Source: Welwitschia mirabilis (taxonomy: Eukaryota > Gnetophyta > Gnetopsida > Welwitschiales). From it: a DNA stretch of 64,000 bases. Made by a program: the position numbers and the translations under genes. Within the stretch, counting starts at the first letter, position 1; the number at the start of each line of letters is the position of its first letter. The notes below the pieces were generated by a model, which was not told where the DNA came from, searched no databases, and saw only the letters and a list, made by a program, of their open reading frames with translations. The stretch lies in the NCBI GenBank assembly GCA_051453625.1, contig JBOZIK010000001.1:294452353-294516352 (forward strand), read 5' to 3'. Below are positions 11,901 through 23,850 of the stretch, piece by piece.

Positions 11901-13480
11901 CTAGTCCCTTAGCAAAAAAGTGTGTTAAAAATTAAATAACATGACAAAAATTGCAAATCAAATCAATCAAGTACAAAAATATAAAGTATCTTTGAAAAAT
12001 ATTTGACTAATCTACTCAAAAATTACACCTTAAGTAAAGGATAAAGCATGAAAAGCAAGCACTTTAAGTGCAAATGCCACTCCCATAACCAACTATGAAC
12101 TTTATTCTCAAAGTTTGAAAGATGAGAAATTAAATGTGAATACAATGAGGAATGAATTATGCAGGTGCTAATGTGGTCTAGAGTGATCTAGAAAAGAAAC
12201 ATTACTAAAAAGAAAATGTGCAATACATGATTAAACTAGAAAAGATAAATTGCAAGATAATGCAAATGAAAACTAAAAAAACAAAGATGAAACTCTAGTT
12301 GCAATGTGAACTTATGAATCTAAAATGTATGACTGCAAAAGCTCAGAAAATGATTAAAATAGAAGGCAGAATGGAGAGTGAATGTGATGATTTTGAAATG
12401 GAAAAGTAAGTGATGAATCTAAATTAGTCATTATCTATAACTTTTTCACAGAGACCTAAGTCCTAAAAACACATAAAATGTGATTAAGAATGCTTGTGCA
12501 AAATGAATCTATCTAAGCATGTTAAGATAGTGGTGCTAGTTAGGAAGACCGAAAGTGCTGGATCTATTAAGAGTTAGGTGCTAATTCTTATGTTTCAAAG
12601 CTTGATAGTTGAATTAAGTCATTTGAAGTTGCATGGTAGTTTAGAATCAATTCTAGATTTACCAAAACAAAAACCTATATTGATTTCTTAGTAAATGTAA
12701 AAGACGTTACAATAAAGTAAGAAGCAAGTACAATTACAACTAAAAAAATGCAAGTAAGAAAGGATAAGAGAGTGAGAGAGTAAGATGAAGTGAATATGCT
12801 CTAATAGAATAGATAATCATCAAAATAGATTTTAGGCTTACTAGTAACCTAGAATATTAGAAGACATTATGAAGATGTCATACATAGAAGCCGAAACGAT
12901 GCAAGCATGATAAAACGGTGCTACCGATATTGATACACAGTGGCACTGGCTAAACTGATAGACATTGGTAATCCCTAGATGATGTGATAGCATGTAACAT
13001 GAAGATTATAGAAAACTAACATGTGTAATTGGTTGATAGAATTGATCATGGGATCTTTGATTATGATTAAGACTCATGTTATATTTGTAAGGGTTTCCTT
13101 TTTTTTTGGGAGGAAGCTCATATAACAAAAAAAAAAATGTTCCTCCTAGGTGATTGCCAAAAGCACAAATGAGATAGATGAAAAAATGATCTTGAGGATC
13201 ATGGTAAATGGATAAAATGATGGGAATTGTGATGGTATCATGCAAGTAATGAACAAATAAAACAAGCAAGAATCTAGAAAAATGAAATATTAGATTAAAA
13301 ATTTTTTAATGTACTTTTTTAGCTTGCATTGGTGGATCTTTAGTCAAGACAACTTGGAGTATAGAAAAGGTAAGAGCTTGTAAGATAAGAATAGCCAAGG
13401 GATCATAAGTTATAATTGGTTAAATGCAACATAACACTAAGAACATTTAATATCATCTTAATTTTATTCCTTTTCCTTCT
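11901..13480. other. AT-rich gypsy 3' region, no intact ORF
   Basis: Expected position of the post-integrase ORF of the element with integrase at 14.1-14.6 kb. The only open stretch (13006-13269, minus) shows no motif I recognise. It is followed by ACCGATATTGATACA text near 12920 that resembles CACCGATGGATAC near 7775, supporting homology with the other copy. Confidence 0.3.
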
Positions 13481-13489
13481 TTTTTATTA

Positions 13490-14130
13490 TGCATCCAAGT
13501 TTCAAGCGTTCGATCACACTGAGCATTTAGTGATGTGATAACTTCTTCCAATAGATTGAACGTGTTGTACAAGAAGGATTTAATGTTACATTGCCAACAA
13601 GCATTTATAGCCCTAATGTAGATGAATGTATCATAAATGAATCATTAGAGCTGCATTGTAAGTAGACATCCATAGCCCTAATGTAGTTAACTAAACCCAA
13701 TATAAATGGCCATGAAGATGTGCTGAAAGAGATTCAAGATTTTTCTTGATATTTGTTACTCTTTATTACACTTTCTTTTTTCCTTTTATGTTTATAGCAC
13801 ATGAAAAGGGGTTATTGGTTCATTAGCTTAATAAAGAAATAATATCATCCCATGAATGCTTTAAATCACAAAAACACCTTAAAAGAAGATAATCCAGCTT
13901 TTTCCTTAATTCCAAATTGAAAAACTAAGGTATGTAAATGTTAAGGAAAAACTTAAGATATGGATGTTCTAGTCTTAAATCAAAAAAGCTTTCCTAATTT
14001 AAACTAAGCATTGAAATGATAAAGATTACTTTATTAATGAATCATATGAAACATTATTAATCAAGATTAGTAAGTCTCATGAACTCATGAGTTGATGAAA
14101 GGGGTTGATGGTAAAGTTTGAGGTAATGAC
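13490..14130 (-). mobile_element. Gypsy post-integrase spacer, second copy
   Basis: Direct-repeat partner of 8380-8980 (see that entry). It directly follows the C-terminus of the minus-strand integrase, fixing its place in the element. Confidence 0.5.
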
Positions 14131-14640
14131 CATTTACTTTAAATTAAGAGTGTGTTTTGAGATTTTCTATAAGTAAAGCACCCTGAGGCAACACTTGTTT
14201 AAGGACCAAACCATGTAGTAACTAGCTTCCATGGGAACAAATGTAACCAAGAGTTGTATAGCAAAACTAAGTCCCCTTCTTGAAATGTCTTCTATTGAAC
14301 ATGTTAATCATGAATCCTTTATTGTAGTAAGCATCATTTCTAATATCCTCTATTTCACTAAGTTGGATAAGTCTATTTCACTTGCTATGTCATGGTCAAG
14401 GTTCATGTGTTTTATGGCCTAATATGTTATGTTCAAGTTCTATAGAAAGGTGACATGCTTTTCCACAGGAATGTGACATGCTTTTCCATAGGCTAATCTG
14501 TAAGGCGACATTCATAAAAGGGCTTGTATACCATCCTATAGGCTCATAAAACATTACGTAGTTTGTAGTACCAATCCTTTTTAGTTGAACTCACCACTTT
14601 TTATAAGATTTTCTTGATTTCTCTATTGGTAACTTCAACT
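14130..14640 (-). pseudogene. Athila-type integrase C-terminal half
   Basis: On the minus strand the translation reads GQVEVTNREIKKIL, then STKKDWYYKLRNVL.AYRMVYK, YGKACHLSIELEH, DIRNDAYYNK, and finally FKKGDLVLLYNSWLHLFPWKL. These are the end of the integrase core and the GPF-type C-terminal domain in the order known for Athila elements (family SGQ-EVSNREIK, KDWS-LDDALWAYRTA, YGKACHLPVELEH, GDLVLLYNSRLKLFPGKL). Stops interrupt it. A 23-bp tandem duplication (TGACATGCTTTTCCA at 14451 and 14474) repeats part of the GKACHLP motif. The N-terminal zinc finger and D-D-E core upstream are missing: the frame ends at about 14640, where foreign GC-richer sequence begins. Confidence 0.85.
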
Positions 14641-14644
14641 TACC

Positions 14645-15134
14645 TACTAATTTAGGGTTGATTTCTCTATTGGTATTCTTTTCTCCATCTGACCGCTAAA
14701 CGCTTTCTCCGTTATCGCAGAGGCCCCAACGACGGCAGTTAAAAGGAAGAGGAGAAAAGAAAATTGAGGAGCCATGCGAGCTGTAAATAAAAGAGAGAGA
14801 TGCAGAATTGTGGAGGGAGGAAGGGAAAGAAGGCAAGTTAAATAACGAGGAAGCTGTGGAAACGTCTGGCACGCAAGCTTTTGCAGAGAGATGGAGAACA
14901 ATTTAGGTTTACAAATGTTTTCATTATTTTCGTCGAATTCAAGTAAAAAAGGCATATCTTCAATCTCTTTCTCTGTTTCTTCCATAAACCTGGACATCGC
15001 CAATGAAGATCTGCTAACCTCCGTTCTCCTGCCACAGCGATGTCTCCTTATCAGTACTGATATGAAAATTCCCATGCTGGGAACCTCGTTTTAACTTCTC
15101 TCGTAGACTGAGCGAAATGCAAAAGCTTTATGAA
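14645..15134 (-). pseudogene. Captured host gene fragment encoding a signal peptide
   Basis: This island is visibly richer in G+C than its flanks. On the minus strand an ATG at about 14775 opens MAPQFSFLLFLLTAVVGASA followed by ITEKAFSG. That is a typical secretory signal peptide: short N-region, hydrophobic core of about 13 residues, and a small-residue A-S-A cleavage site. The upstream sequence is open for a further 100 codons but looks like 5' UTR. The frame then runs into IPIEKS and stops, because the DNA switches to integrase sequence. The downstream exons are missing, so this is the 5' end of a secreted-protein gene that I cannot name. It lies between the broken gypsy integrase and a copia 3' LTR lacking its distal part. 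Confidence 0.5.
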
Positions 15135-15453
15135 ATGCCTGTAATGTCACACGTGTTTGCCTTGGAAGGCATTCCTAGGGCGATTTATGTAGGATTAAGG
15201 TTCTAATTCATTTATTATTTGGGTTGCACCTAAAATAAGTAGGTTTAGTTATTTATTATTGTGAAAATGACAATTTAAAATAAATTACTAATTTGGATAA
15301 GGAATATCTCAAAGTTGGGGTGAGACTAAATTTAAGATAGAGCCAATTTAAAGCTCATTTACAACTAGCTAAATTTAGAAAAAGAGCATTTAATGGCTGC
15401 TAGGATCATTTTAATAAAAATGGCAAAATAGTGAATTGAAGGTTTATATCACA
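15135..15453 (-). repeat. Ty1/copia 3' LTR, truncated
   Basis: Aligns with 20125-20463: shared ATGC.T.TAATGTCACA, CCTAAAATAAG, AATTTAGAAAAAGAGCATTTAATGGCT. On the minus strand it begins TGTGATATAAACC after a purine-rich AAGTTGGAGATTGT (polypurine tract). The 5' LTR extends to about 19880, whereas this copy stops near 15135 and is followed by the signal-peptide fragment. The R/U5 portion has therefore been lost or replaced. Confidence 0.7.
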
Positions 15454-18400
15454 ACAATCTCCAACTTGATTCAAAATTGCCACTAGTACCTTTAATCCAA
15501 CCCCCGATCTAGGTTTACTTAGCTGCCTCTGATAAAGTTGCCGGAATCTCAATGAAGATTAGCATATCCTTCCTTGTTCTATTGTCATACAAAGTAATAC
15601 TTTACTTTAATGTGCTTCAACCTCTCATGAAATGCTACATTGTGCACCAAAAATATGGCATTATCATTATCACTAAAAATGAACATCTTAGCTTAATGTC
15701 TCAATAATCCTTCCATGAGATTCTTCAACTAGATCCCTTCTTTGCATGCTGATGAGGCATCAATATACTCTACTTTGTAATTAAAAGAGCCACCACTAAT
15801 TACAGCTTTGACTTTCACAAACAAGGTCCTTGTGCCATTGTAAATGCTGACTTGATGTGTAGTTTCTTTTAGCCAAGATTCTTTTATCCAAATCACCTAC
15901 ACTATCTAAATCATAATAGCTTGCAAGCATTTGCTTATCTTTGCTATGGTAGTTACACAAGTTTGAAGTTGCAATCATTGGCTTATCTTTACTGTAGAGT
16001 TACACAATCTTGAAGCTCCTTCAAATATCTGAGAATCCACAAAACTACTTCGAGTTCTTTTTTCCAAGATTGCTTATGAATCTCCTAACAAGACCTATGG
16101 CATATCAGGTCTTGTTCCCATTATTGCATACATCAAACTTCCAATAGCATTGAAGTATGACATTTGAAATATTTGTTTCTTAGTTTTTGAAACTTCTGAA
16201 AGGATACTCTAAAATGATTTCCAATAGGGATTCCAATAAGCTTTGCATCTTACATCTTCAATCTTTCAAGAACCTTTTTGATGTATCATTTATGAGCTAA
16301 TCATAGCTTTTCATTCTTCATGTCTTAAGTGATGTCCGTGCCATGGATCCACTTGGCTTCATCCAAGTCCTTCATGTTAAACTATGATGATAAGAATTCC
16401 TTCAACTTTTTAAGCTCCCTCTTGATCTTCCTTACAATGATGATGTCATCCACATATGAAACCAAACTTATGAAACTACCATCCTTTCACTTCCTACTAT
16501 ATGTGTAGGTATTTGTAGGACTTCTTTGGAAACCAATCTTACACATCAAAGAATCAAGCCTTTTGTACCATTATATTGGACTCTACTTAATCCATACAAG
16601 GACTTCTTCAGTCTACATATTAAATTTTCCTTATCTTTCACCATAAAACCCTCTACTTGCTTCATGTAGATCTCTTATTCTAATCCACTATAGAAAACAG
16701 TGATTCTCACGTCCATTTCTTCTAGCCCAAGTCCATCTATTAGGGCTAAAGCCAAAATGACTTGGATTGATGCTAAATTTACTATTAGTGCAAGCACATC
16801 AAAGAAGTCTATCCCCATGTTCTAAGGATAACATTTTGCAGCCGGTATTACTTTGAATTGGTTAACAAGTTCTGATGCAGTATGATTCATTTTAAACAAC
16901 CATCTGTGATCTATGGTTTTTCTTGCTTTAAAAATCTTTATGAACTCCCAAGTTTAATTCTTTAGGAGACATCACATCTTTTATTCCATATTTGCTTGCC
17001 ACTCATCATTTTGGGTAGTCTTCAATGCATCTTACTAAGACGTTAGATAATTTACTTCAGCAACTAATGATTAAAAAAAATATTATTCATCATACCTAAT
17101 CCATGGAATACTTTTATTTAGTCTTGAAGATCTTTAAAGCTTCACTTAAGGTTATGCATCCTCTACCTAATCTCTAGAGAATACCTCCTTAGGCTAATCT
17201 GCCTTAGCCAAGTCTTGGGTCTTTTTTCCCTTTAAAAGTGATGATTCTTTAAAGATAACATCCTTGCCAAACAATATATTCCTTGTAACAAGATCCTAAA
17301 TTATATAGTTCTTAATGCCTTTGCATATCCTAAAAAGATGTTTTTCTTTGATTTTAAGTCAAACTTAATTCTGTGAATACTTGGAATATGTACTTATGTA
17401 GGACATTTAAAGATCTTAAGGTGTTTATATCTTTCTGGTATCCACTCCTAACTCCTCTAAAGTGTTTCCATCAATAGTAAGAAATGACATTCTTTTCACC
17501 AAGTAGCATGTAGTATTAATTACCTCCATCAAGAATATTTTATTCAAAATTGCAAAATGCATCATGCTTTTGACACTTTCTGAGAGTGTGTAATTCATTC
17601 TTTTTGTAATTCCATTCTACTATGAAGCTCATTGAATTTTAAGAAATTTCTTAATTCCTTCAAACTTCTAATTGAACTTAAACTCCTTTGAGATGTACTC
17701 TTCACTGCAATCGCTTTGAATAACTAAATCTTCTTTTTAGTACTTCTTTCTACCTAGGCCTTGAATTCTTTAAACGTACAAAAAGAATAAAATTTTGCTT
17801 TAGGAGAAAATACCTATATCTTTCTAGATTTATGAATAATGAAGGTGATGAAATACCTTATATCTCCCATAAGAACCCCAAACATCACTATGCACTAAAT
17901 CTAGGATATCTCACTCCTTGTTGTGCCATGAGAATAGTTCACTTGATTTTTTTTTTTACCATCCATACAATTCTAACAATAATCATATTTATTTTTTTTA
18001 CAAATCCATAACTAACATCATTTTTAGTAACTTTTTTAAATCAAGTTCACTGATGTGTGAAATATGTCTATGCCACAACATTGATACAACAATATCTTCA
18101 ATTATAATATTGGCATTCCTTAAAATCATATATCTTTACAACCTGTAAAGATTTTCTTTCTTCTTGGCTTCATCGTGATGATAGAACACTTAATGACTTC
18201 TAGTATATAATTCACTCTAATGAACTTTTAAACATGTCTATTCAACCCTCTAAGAGAGATGAATTTCTACTTATCCTTTGTGCATGCTTCACATCCTTAA
18301 ATGTTCTTATAACTATTTTATGGGTCTTGTTTTAAATTATTCCAACACTAACAATTTTAGTTGCATTATATGTTCTTATCCAAAGATTGTTCCCATTAGT

Positions 18401-19877
18401 TTCTTAGTATGTGAGGAATCAAGATCTATTGGAAGTAATATGTCATGTACATCCTAAATCAAGAATTCATTTACCTCCTTTANNNNNNNNNNATGAAAGA
18501 TTCGTCATTTTGGTTTTGTTCCTCCTTTTATTTAGCCTTCATCTCTCTTCATTCCTTCATGAACTACCTCTTTTTATGACAGTAGCAGCATTCCTTATTC
18601 TTGTTATTATTCCTTCTATATTTGGACTTTGATTGGGATATTTGCTTATCAAGACCTTTTTCCATGTGCATTCTCTAGCCAACAAGCCTTCAATATCCTC
18701 TTTAATGGTAGAATACTTCATTTGTTCTTCTAACAAAAGCGTTATAGTCATAGAATAATATTATGGTAAGAGTTTTGTAGGGTGGAAAAAGAGATTTTAA
18801 GAAGGATTAAAGCCTAATAATCTTATTCAATTTGTACTTAAATTCTTAATAGACAACATATTAGCTCATTTAAAGTATTCAAATGATTTCCTATGGACAT
18901 ACCTTCCTTCATCTTGAAGTCATAAGACCCTAGCTTCAACTATAACTTATTAGTTAAGGACTTGGTTACGCACAATATTTTCAAGTTAATTCATAGTGTA
19001 ACAGCAAAATCTTAGTTTTCTATATTGAACCACATGTAACCTATANNNNNNNNNNNNNNNNNNNNNNNNNNNNNNNNNNNNNNNNNNNNNNNNNNNNNNN
19101 NNNNNNNNNNNNNNNNNNNNNNNNNNNNNNNNNNNNNNNNNNNNNNNNNNNNNNNNNNNNNNNNNNNNNNNNNNNNNNNNNNNNNNNNNNNNNNNNNNNN
19201 NNNNNNNNNNNNNNNNNNNNNNNNNNNNNNNNNNNNNNNNNNNNNNNNNNNNNNNNNNNNNNNNNNNNNNNNNNNNNNNNNNNNNNNNNNNNNNNNNNNN
19301 NNNNNNNNNNNNNNNNNNNNNNNNNNNNNNNNNNNNNNNNNNNNNNNNNNNNNNNNNNNNNNNNNNNNNNNNNNNNNNNNNNNNNNNNNNNNNNNNNNNN
19401 NNNNNNNNNNNNNNNNNNNNNNNNNNNNNNNNNNNNNNNNNNNNNNNNNNNNNNNNNNNNNNNNNNNNNNNNNNNNNNNNNNNNNNNNNNNNNNNNNNNN
19501 NNNNNNNNNNNNNNNNNNNNNNNNNNNNNNNNNNNNNNNNNNNNNNNNNNNNNNNNNNNNNNNNNNNNNNNNNNNNNNTCTTATGGCACTTTAATCCCTT
19601 AAATCCAAATCCTCCTACTCTTCATTAGGCATGGTAGTAGGTTTCTTTTTTTATAGTGCCTTATGTGATCCTTGTTGCATAAGTAGATCTTTTACCTTGA
19701 TCTAGTACAAATCAAAGTTTTTTTCCATCATTAAACATCTCTAACTTAAATAATATGTTTGATACCTTGGAGATTCTTCTAATAACATCTCACATAACCA
19801 CTCACTTGGATATTAATTATTGTAAAAATGGATAAAGAACTAGTGAAGTGTAGAAGATTCCCTTAGATCAACCAGTT
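15454..19877 (-). pseudogene. Ty1/copia gag-pol, decayed (minus strand)
   Basis: Reading 5' to 3' on the minus strand: gag near 19780-19580 (LMQQGSHKAL, KKKPTTMPNEE), then a 533-N gap. Gag C-terminus follows (LLLEEQMKYSTIKEDIEGLL at 18557-18751) with a zinc-knuckle remnant (CYCHK) near 18590. Protease/integrase sequence lies through about 18.4-17.1 kb. RT is recognised by SYVDDIIIV (YVDD codons 16445-16456) and KELKKLKEF..KDLDEAKWI. RNase H shows DLDKR (15796-15978), VEYIDASSACKEGI and HNVAFHERLKHIKVKY. The gag and RNase H wording resembles the Tork/Tnt1 lineage, an inference. Many stops occur, and ten Ns lie at 18483-18492. Confidence 0.85.
19046..19578. other. Assembly gap (533 N) inside copia gag
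   Basis: Non-default gap length, so probably estimated from paired data. Gag sequence is recognisable on both sides. Confidence 0.95.
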
Positions 19878-20463
19878 ATGAAACACAAGTAAGAAAATGG
19901 AAAGATAGTTAAAAAAATAAAAATAGAAGATACACCAGATTTGAACAAGGTTTTATAATGAACTTATATCCACAATAAAAATGGATTCTCTTTTTATTAT
20001 AGCAGAAAAAAGAGAAAAACACAAAAGATTATAATTTGGCTCTATGATATAGGAATAACATCCTAGCCCATAGCTAGCTAATCAATCTTCCTTATCCAAA
20101 ACAATCATAATCAAAGAACCCAAAATGCTTATAATGTCACATAATTATCATGCATTATAGGCCTTTGTAGAACCACTTATGCAGGCCCAACATTCTAAAG
20201 TAAGCATTCTCTGTCATTTATTATTCAGTTTACACCCTAAAATAAGCATGTTTAATTATTAAATATTTTGAACATGATAATTTAAATAAAATAATTAACT
20301 TCGGTAAGGAATATATTAAATTTGGGGATGATATTAAATTTAGGATAGAGTTATTTTAGAGCTCATATACAAGAAGTTAAATTTAGAAAAAGAGCATTTA
20401 ATGGCTCATTAATAATAGGGTACTTTTATTAAAAATGATTAAAGAGATAATTAAAGGATCACA
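19878..20463 (-). repeat. Ty1/copia 5' LTR
   Basis: Partner of 15135-15453. Its minus-strand start is TGTGATCC at 20463. The end is set provisionally at 19878, where TTTCATAACTGGTTGATCT gives a plausible but altered tRNA-Met primer-binding site. LTR length is about 585 bp by that estimate. The diverged sequence versus the 3' LTR indicates an old insertion. Confidence 0.6.
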
Positions 20464-21576
20464 TTATAATAATGATGCTCCATAATAATAATAATAAATG
20501 GAATAATCCATGCATCTAATGCTTCATTCAACCTTCTTCGTTGTATGGTTTTATCACCCTTAATTTTGAAAATAATTGTGATTTTGATGGAATACTTCAA
20601 TGATGGTCTTGTAATGGAGAAGAGCCTTTGAATTCTTTTATTTTCCTTTGTTTAACTTAAATAAAAAATAAAATTAATCATATAATAAATTAATATAATT
20701 TTTTTTCCCTTGAAGGATCTCGTTATTTGAAAGATGTCGAAGTATCCTCAAAAAGCATGTGGTAAATAAGTTGTTAAAAGTTCTTTGAAATAGTTGAAGG
20801 TTCTTCAAAAAACATATTATAAATGAGTTATCTAAGGGTTTTTTATGTGGTATTAAGATGATGATAATAGGAAAAATGTGTCACAATTACTTTGACACTC
20901 AAGTTTTTAGTACCACTAACTCAAAGTGAGTCTTTGAGAATTGTGTGATTCTTAAGGGTTCATGCAATCTTAGGTTTTATCTTAAGCATCAATGTACCTT
21001 AAATAATAAGTAATATTATACCATTATTTAATCTTACTGGTGTATTCAAAAGGGCTTTTAAGACTTCAAAAGGAATTCAAGAATGATGCAAGAAATTTAA
21101 AGTACGTGCTATCTTTTCTAAAGGGGAGAGAGGAGGAGTCTACAATAATAGAAAACTCCTTGAATCTAATTTCTATAAATAAGTATAAGCTAATATTTTA
21201 ATAATTTTCTAAGAATTTCGTTCACCCTAATAACATGCAATCTCAATTAGCGATTATTGAAATTATACTCTACTTGAATAGGCTCTCAAAGTGGCTCAGC
21301 AATATAATGAGTCAATTTAAGATAAACAAGCATAAGCTAATATATACAAAATTTTCTATGAATATCCTTTTTCCTAATAACATGTAATCTTAGTTTAAGA
21401 TTATTCAAATTATACTCTCTTGATATCTACTCACAGAGGCTTTAAAAGTAACCTAGTACTACAATGAGTAATTTTCAAAAGAGAAGGGGTTACGGGATGG
21501 AGCATGTTTAATATCAACGATGAGAGTGAGGTGATAGGCATGGTTATCAATATTTATATGAATAAGTAGCAATTAT
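20464..21576. repeat. AT-rich DNA with a 147-bp tandem duplication
   Basis: No coding sequence recognised. Two diverged units start at 21181 and 21328 (AAG.ATAAGCTAATAT, CCTAATAACATG.AATCT, ATTATACTCT, ACAATGAGT/ATAATGAGT) and run to about 21480. A looser repeat (AAAGTTCTTTGAAAT, AAGGTTCTTCAAAAA) lies near 20780-20830. Confidence 0.5.
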
Positions 21577-22184
21577 NNNNNNNNNNNNNNNNNNNNNNNN
21601 NNNNNNNNNNNNNNNNNNNNNNNNNNNNNNNNNNNNNNNNNNNNNNNNNNNNNNNNNNNNNNNNNNNNNNNNNNNNNNNNNNNNNNNNNNNNNNNNNNNN
21701 NNNNNNNNNNNNNNNNNNNNNNNNNNNNNNNNNNNNNNNNNNNNNNNNNNNNNNNNNNNNNNNNNNNNNNNNNNNNNNNNNNNNNNNNNNNNNNNNNNNN
21801 NNNNNNNNNNNNNNNNNNNNNNNNNNNNNNNNNNNNNNNNNNNNNNNNNNNNNNNNNNNNNNNNNNNNNNNNNNNNNNNNNNNNNNNNNNNNNNNNNNNN
21901 NNNNNNNNNNNNNNNNNNNNNNNNNNNNNNNNNNNNNNNNNNNNNNNNNNNNNNNNNNNNNNNNNNNNNNNNNNNNNNNNNNNNNNNNNNNNNNNNNNNN
22001 NNNNNNNNNNNNNNNNNNNNNNNNNNNNNNNNNNNNNNNNNNNNNNNNNNNNNNNNNNNNNNNNNNNNNNNNNNNNNNNNNNNNNNNNNNNNNNNNNNNN
22101 NNNNNNNNNNNNNNNNNNNNNNNNNNNNNNNNNNNNNNNNNNNNNNNNNNNNNNNNNNNNNNNNNNNNNNNNNNNNNNNNNNNN
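21577..22184. other. Assembly gap (608 N)
   Basis: Run of Ns; open frames across it are artefacts. Confidence 0.95.
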
Positions 22185-23850
22185 AGTAGAATCTTGGATG
22201 GGTTTGGCTTCCTTCCGCATTCCCCACACTTTATCTCTATTTATTTTATTACATTAATAGCCGAAGAGACATATCTGATTCAACATTAAAAATTCATCAT
22301 AAGAAAGAATAAGTGAATACAAGGTTAATAAAAGTTCAACAAAAGAAAGTAGATATTTAATCCAATAGATAACTTTACCTCTTTGGACGAAATCTATGTA
22401 GTATGAGATAAGAATTACTCTACTCAACATGTAAATAGTTATGTTGTAACTAACCAATATAACAATAATTTATTTTAATAAAGAAAACCTCTTATATATA
22501 TTACTTCTTTTATTTAACATTTTTTTCTATACAAGCTAATAAGACCAAACTAAATTAGATATCAAAATAATTGAACATCAATCCTCTACTTCTTTTAGAA
22601 AGATTATAGATTTCTCAACTATAAGCCAAATGAAATTTAATAATTAAAACCCAATCCTTAGCTTATATTTAGAGTTAACATCTCATGTTTAACTAATGTT
22701 TATCATTAAAAAGGCAGACTATGAGAAATTATAAAAAGTTTGGCCTCTAACTCAACAAAGTTTGTGCTATGGATGAGGGAATGGATATGTATAAATGTTT
22801 CTCTTTTTTCTTTGTTTTCTTTTGGTTTTTTTAATAAGTAGGTATGAAATAAATATATTTGATATTTTTATGAGCTATCCATACTTTAGATAACTCTTAG
22901 AGTGTAAGTGTCCTTTTAAATTAGCATTTGTCATGGATCTCTCAAATAAAAATATTAGTGATTAATCATACTTTAGATGAATTTTAAATTTTGATTGTCC
23001 CTTTAGAATTTTTATTTCATATATCCATTAATAGTAATTATAGGAATGCAGCCACTAGTAAAATAGTAAGGACCTACAACTCTAGCTTTATAATATATCA
23101 TAGCGAACTAATCCTTTACTAAAGTTCCTACAGCTACCATATCACATTGTCAAATGCCTCTCTCAAGAATATTTTCTACAGTGTACTTATAGTAGAACAA
23201 TGTATGTACTTTATCTTGGGTTTAAGCTTATGGTTAAATATGAAGGCTAGTAATAAATGATGCATAAACATTAGTATTAGCCCAAAACATCTAGCTAATA
23301 TAAAAACAATTTCTCATAACTTATTATTTCAAGTTCCTTAGTAGTTAAATAGTTGGTTAACAAGCAAAGAAAACTAAATCGTTTTGAATACCATTGAAAT
23401 AATTACATGATTTTAAGTAATGAATTCCTTATGAGATCAAAATTTTAAATTAAATATAATATGGCCCATGATGTCCTCCAAATTACATGCTTATAATGGC
23501 TAATATCACTTAAATTATACCATATAATTAAACCTATTACAAATAAAAACTAATAAAACATTATAGAGCACTAAATAGAACTATTAAAAATAATTATAAG
23601 ACTATCTACCTAAAAACTAGCTAACTAATTAACTTGAGTAAAGTAACACATCTTAAAAATTTTTGAAATCTAAAAGATAAAGATTAACATCAAATAATAT
23701 ATTTAGGATATGACTATTGATGCTATTAACCTATTTTACTTAAGATCTCTATACTTGTAAATATCTTATGGAATACATATGGAGAAAAAAAAAAACTTTT
23801 ATATTTTTTATTGCATTTTATCTTTTCACTTTTATAGACTATTTCTTTAT
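22185..23850. other. AT-rich intergenic DNA
   Basis: I see no gene, repeat or RNA in this stretch. Short open frames (for example 22254-22457) have no recognisable motif and the composition of non-coding DNA. Confidence 0.4.

Noticed and set aside
14838-15094. Extra open frames on both strands in the captured fragment (14838-15035 minus, 14891-15094 plus)
   Set aside because: They are in other frames than the signal peptide, with no motif, and probably lie in 5' UTR or promoter of the parental gene.
21547-22229. Long open frames of 218 and 226 codons
   Set aside because: They consist of Ns. The same applies to frames across the 36400, 38628 and 39020 gaps.
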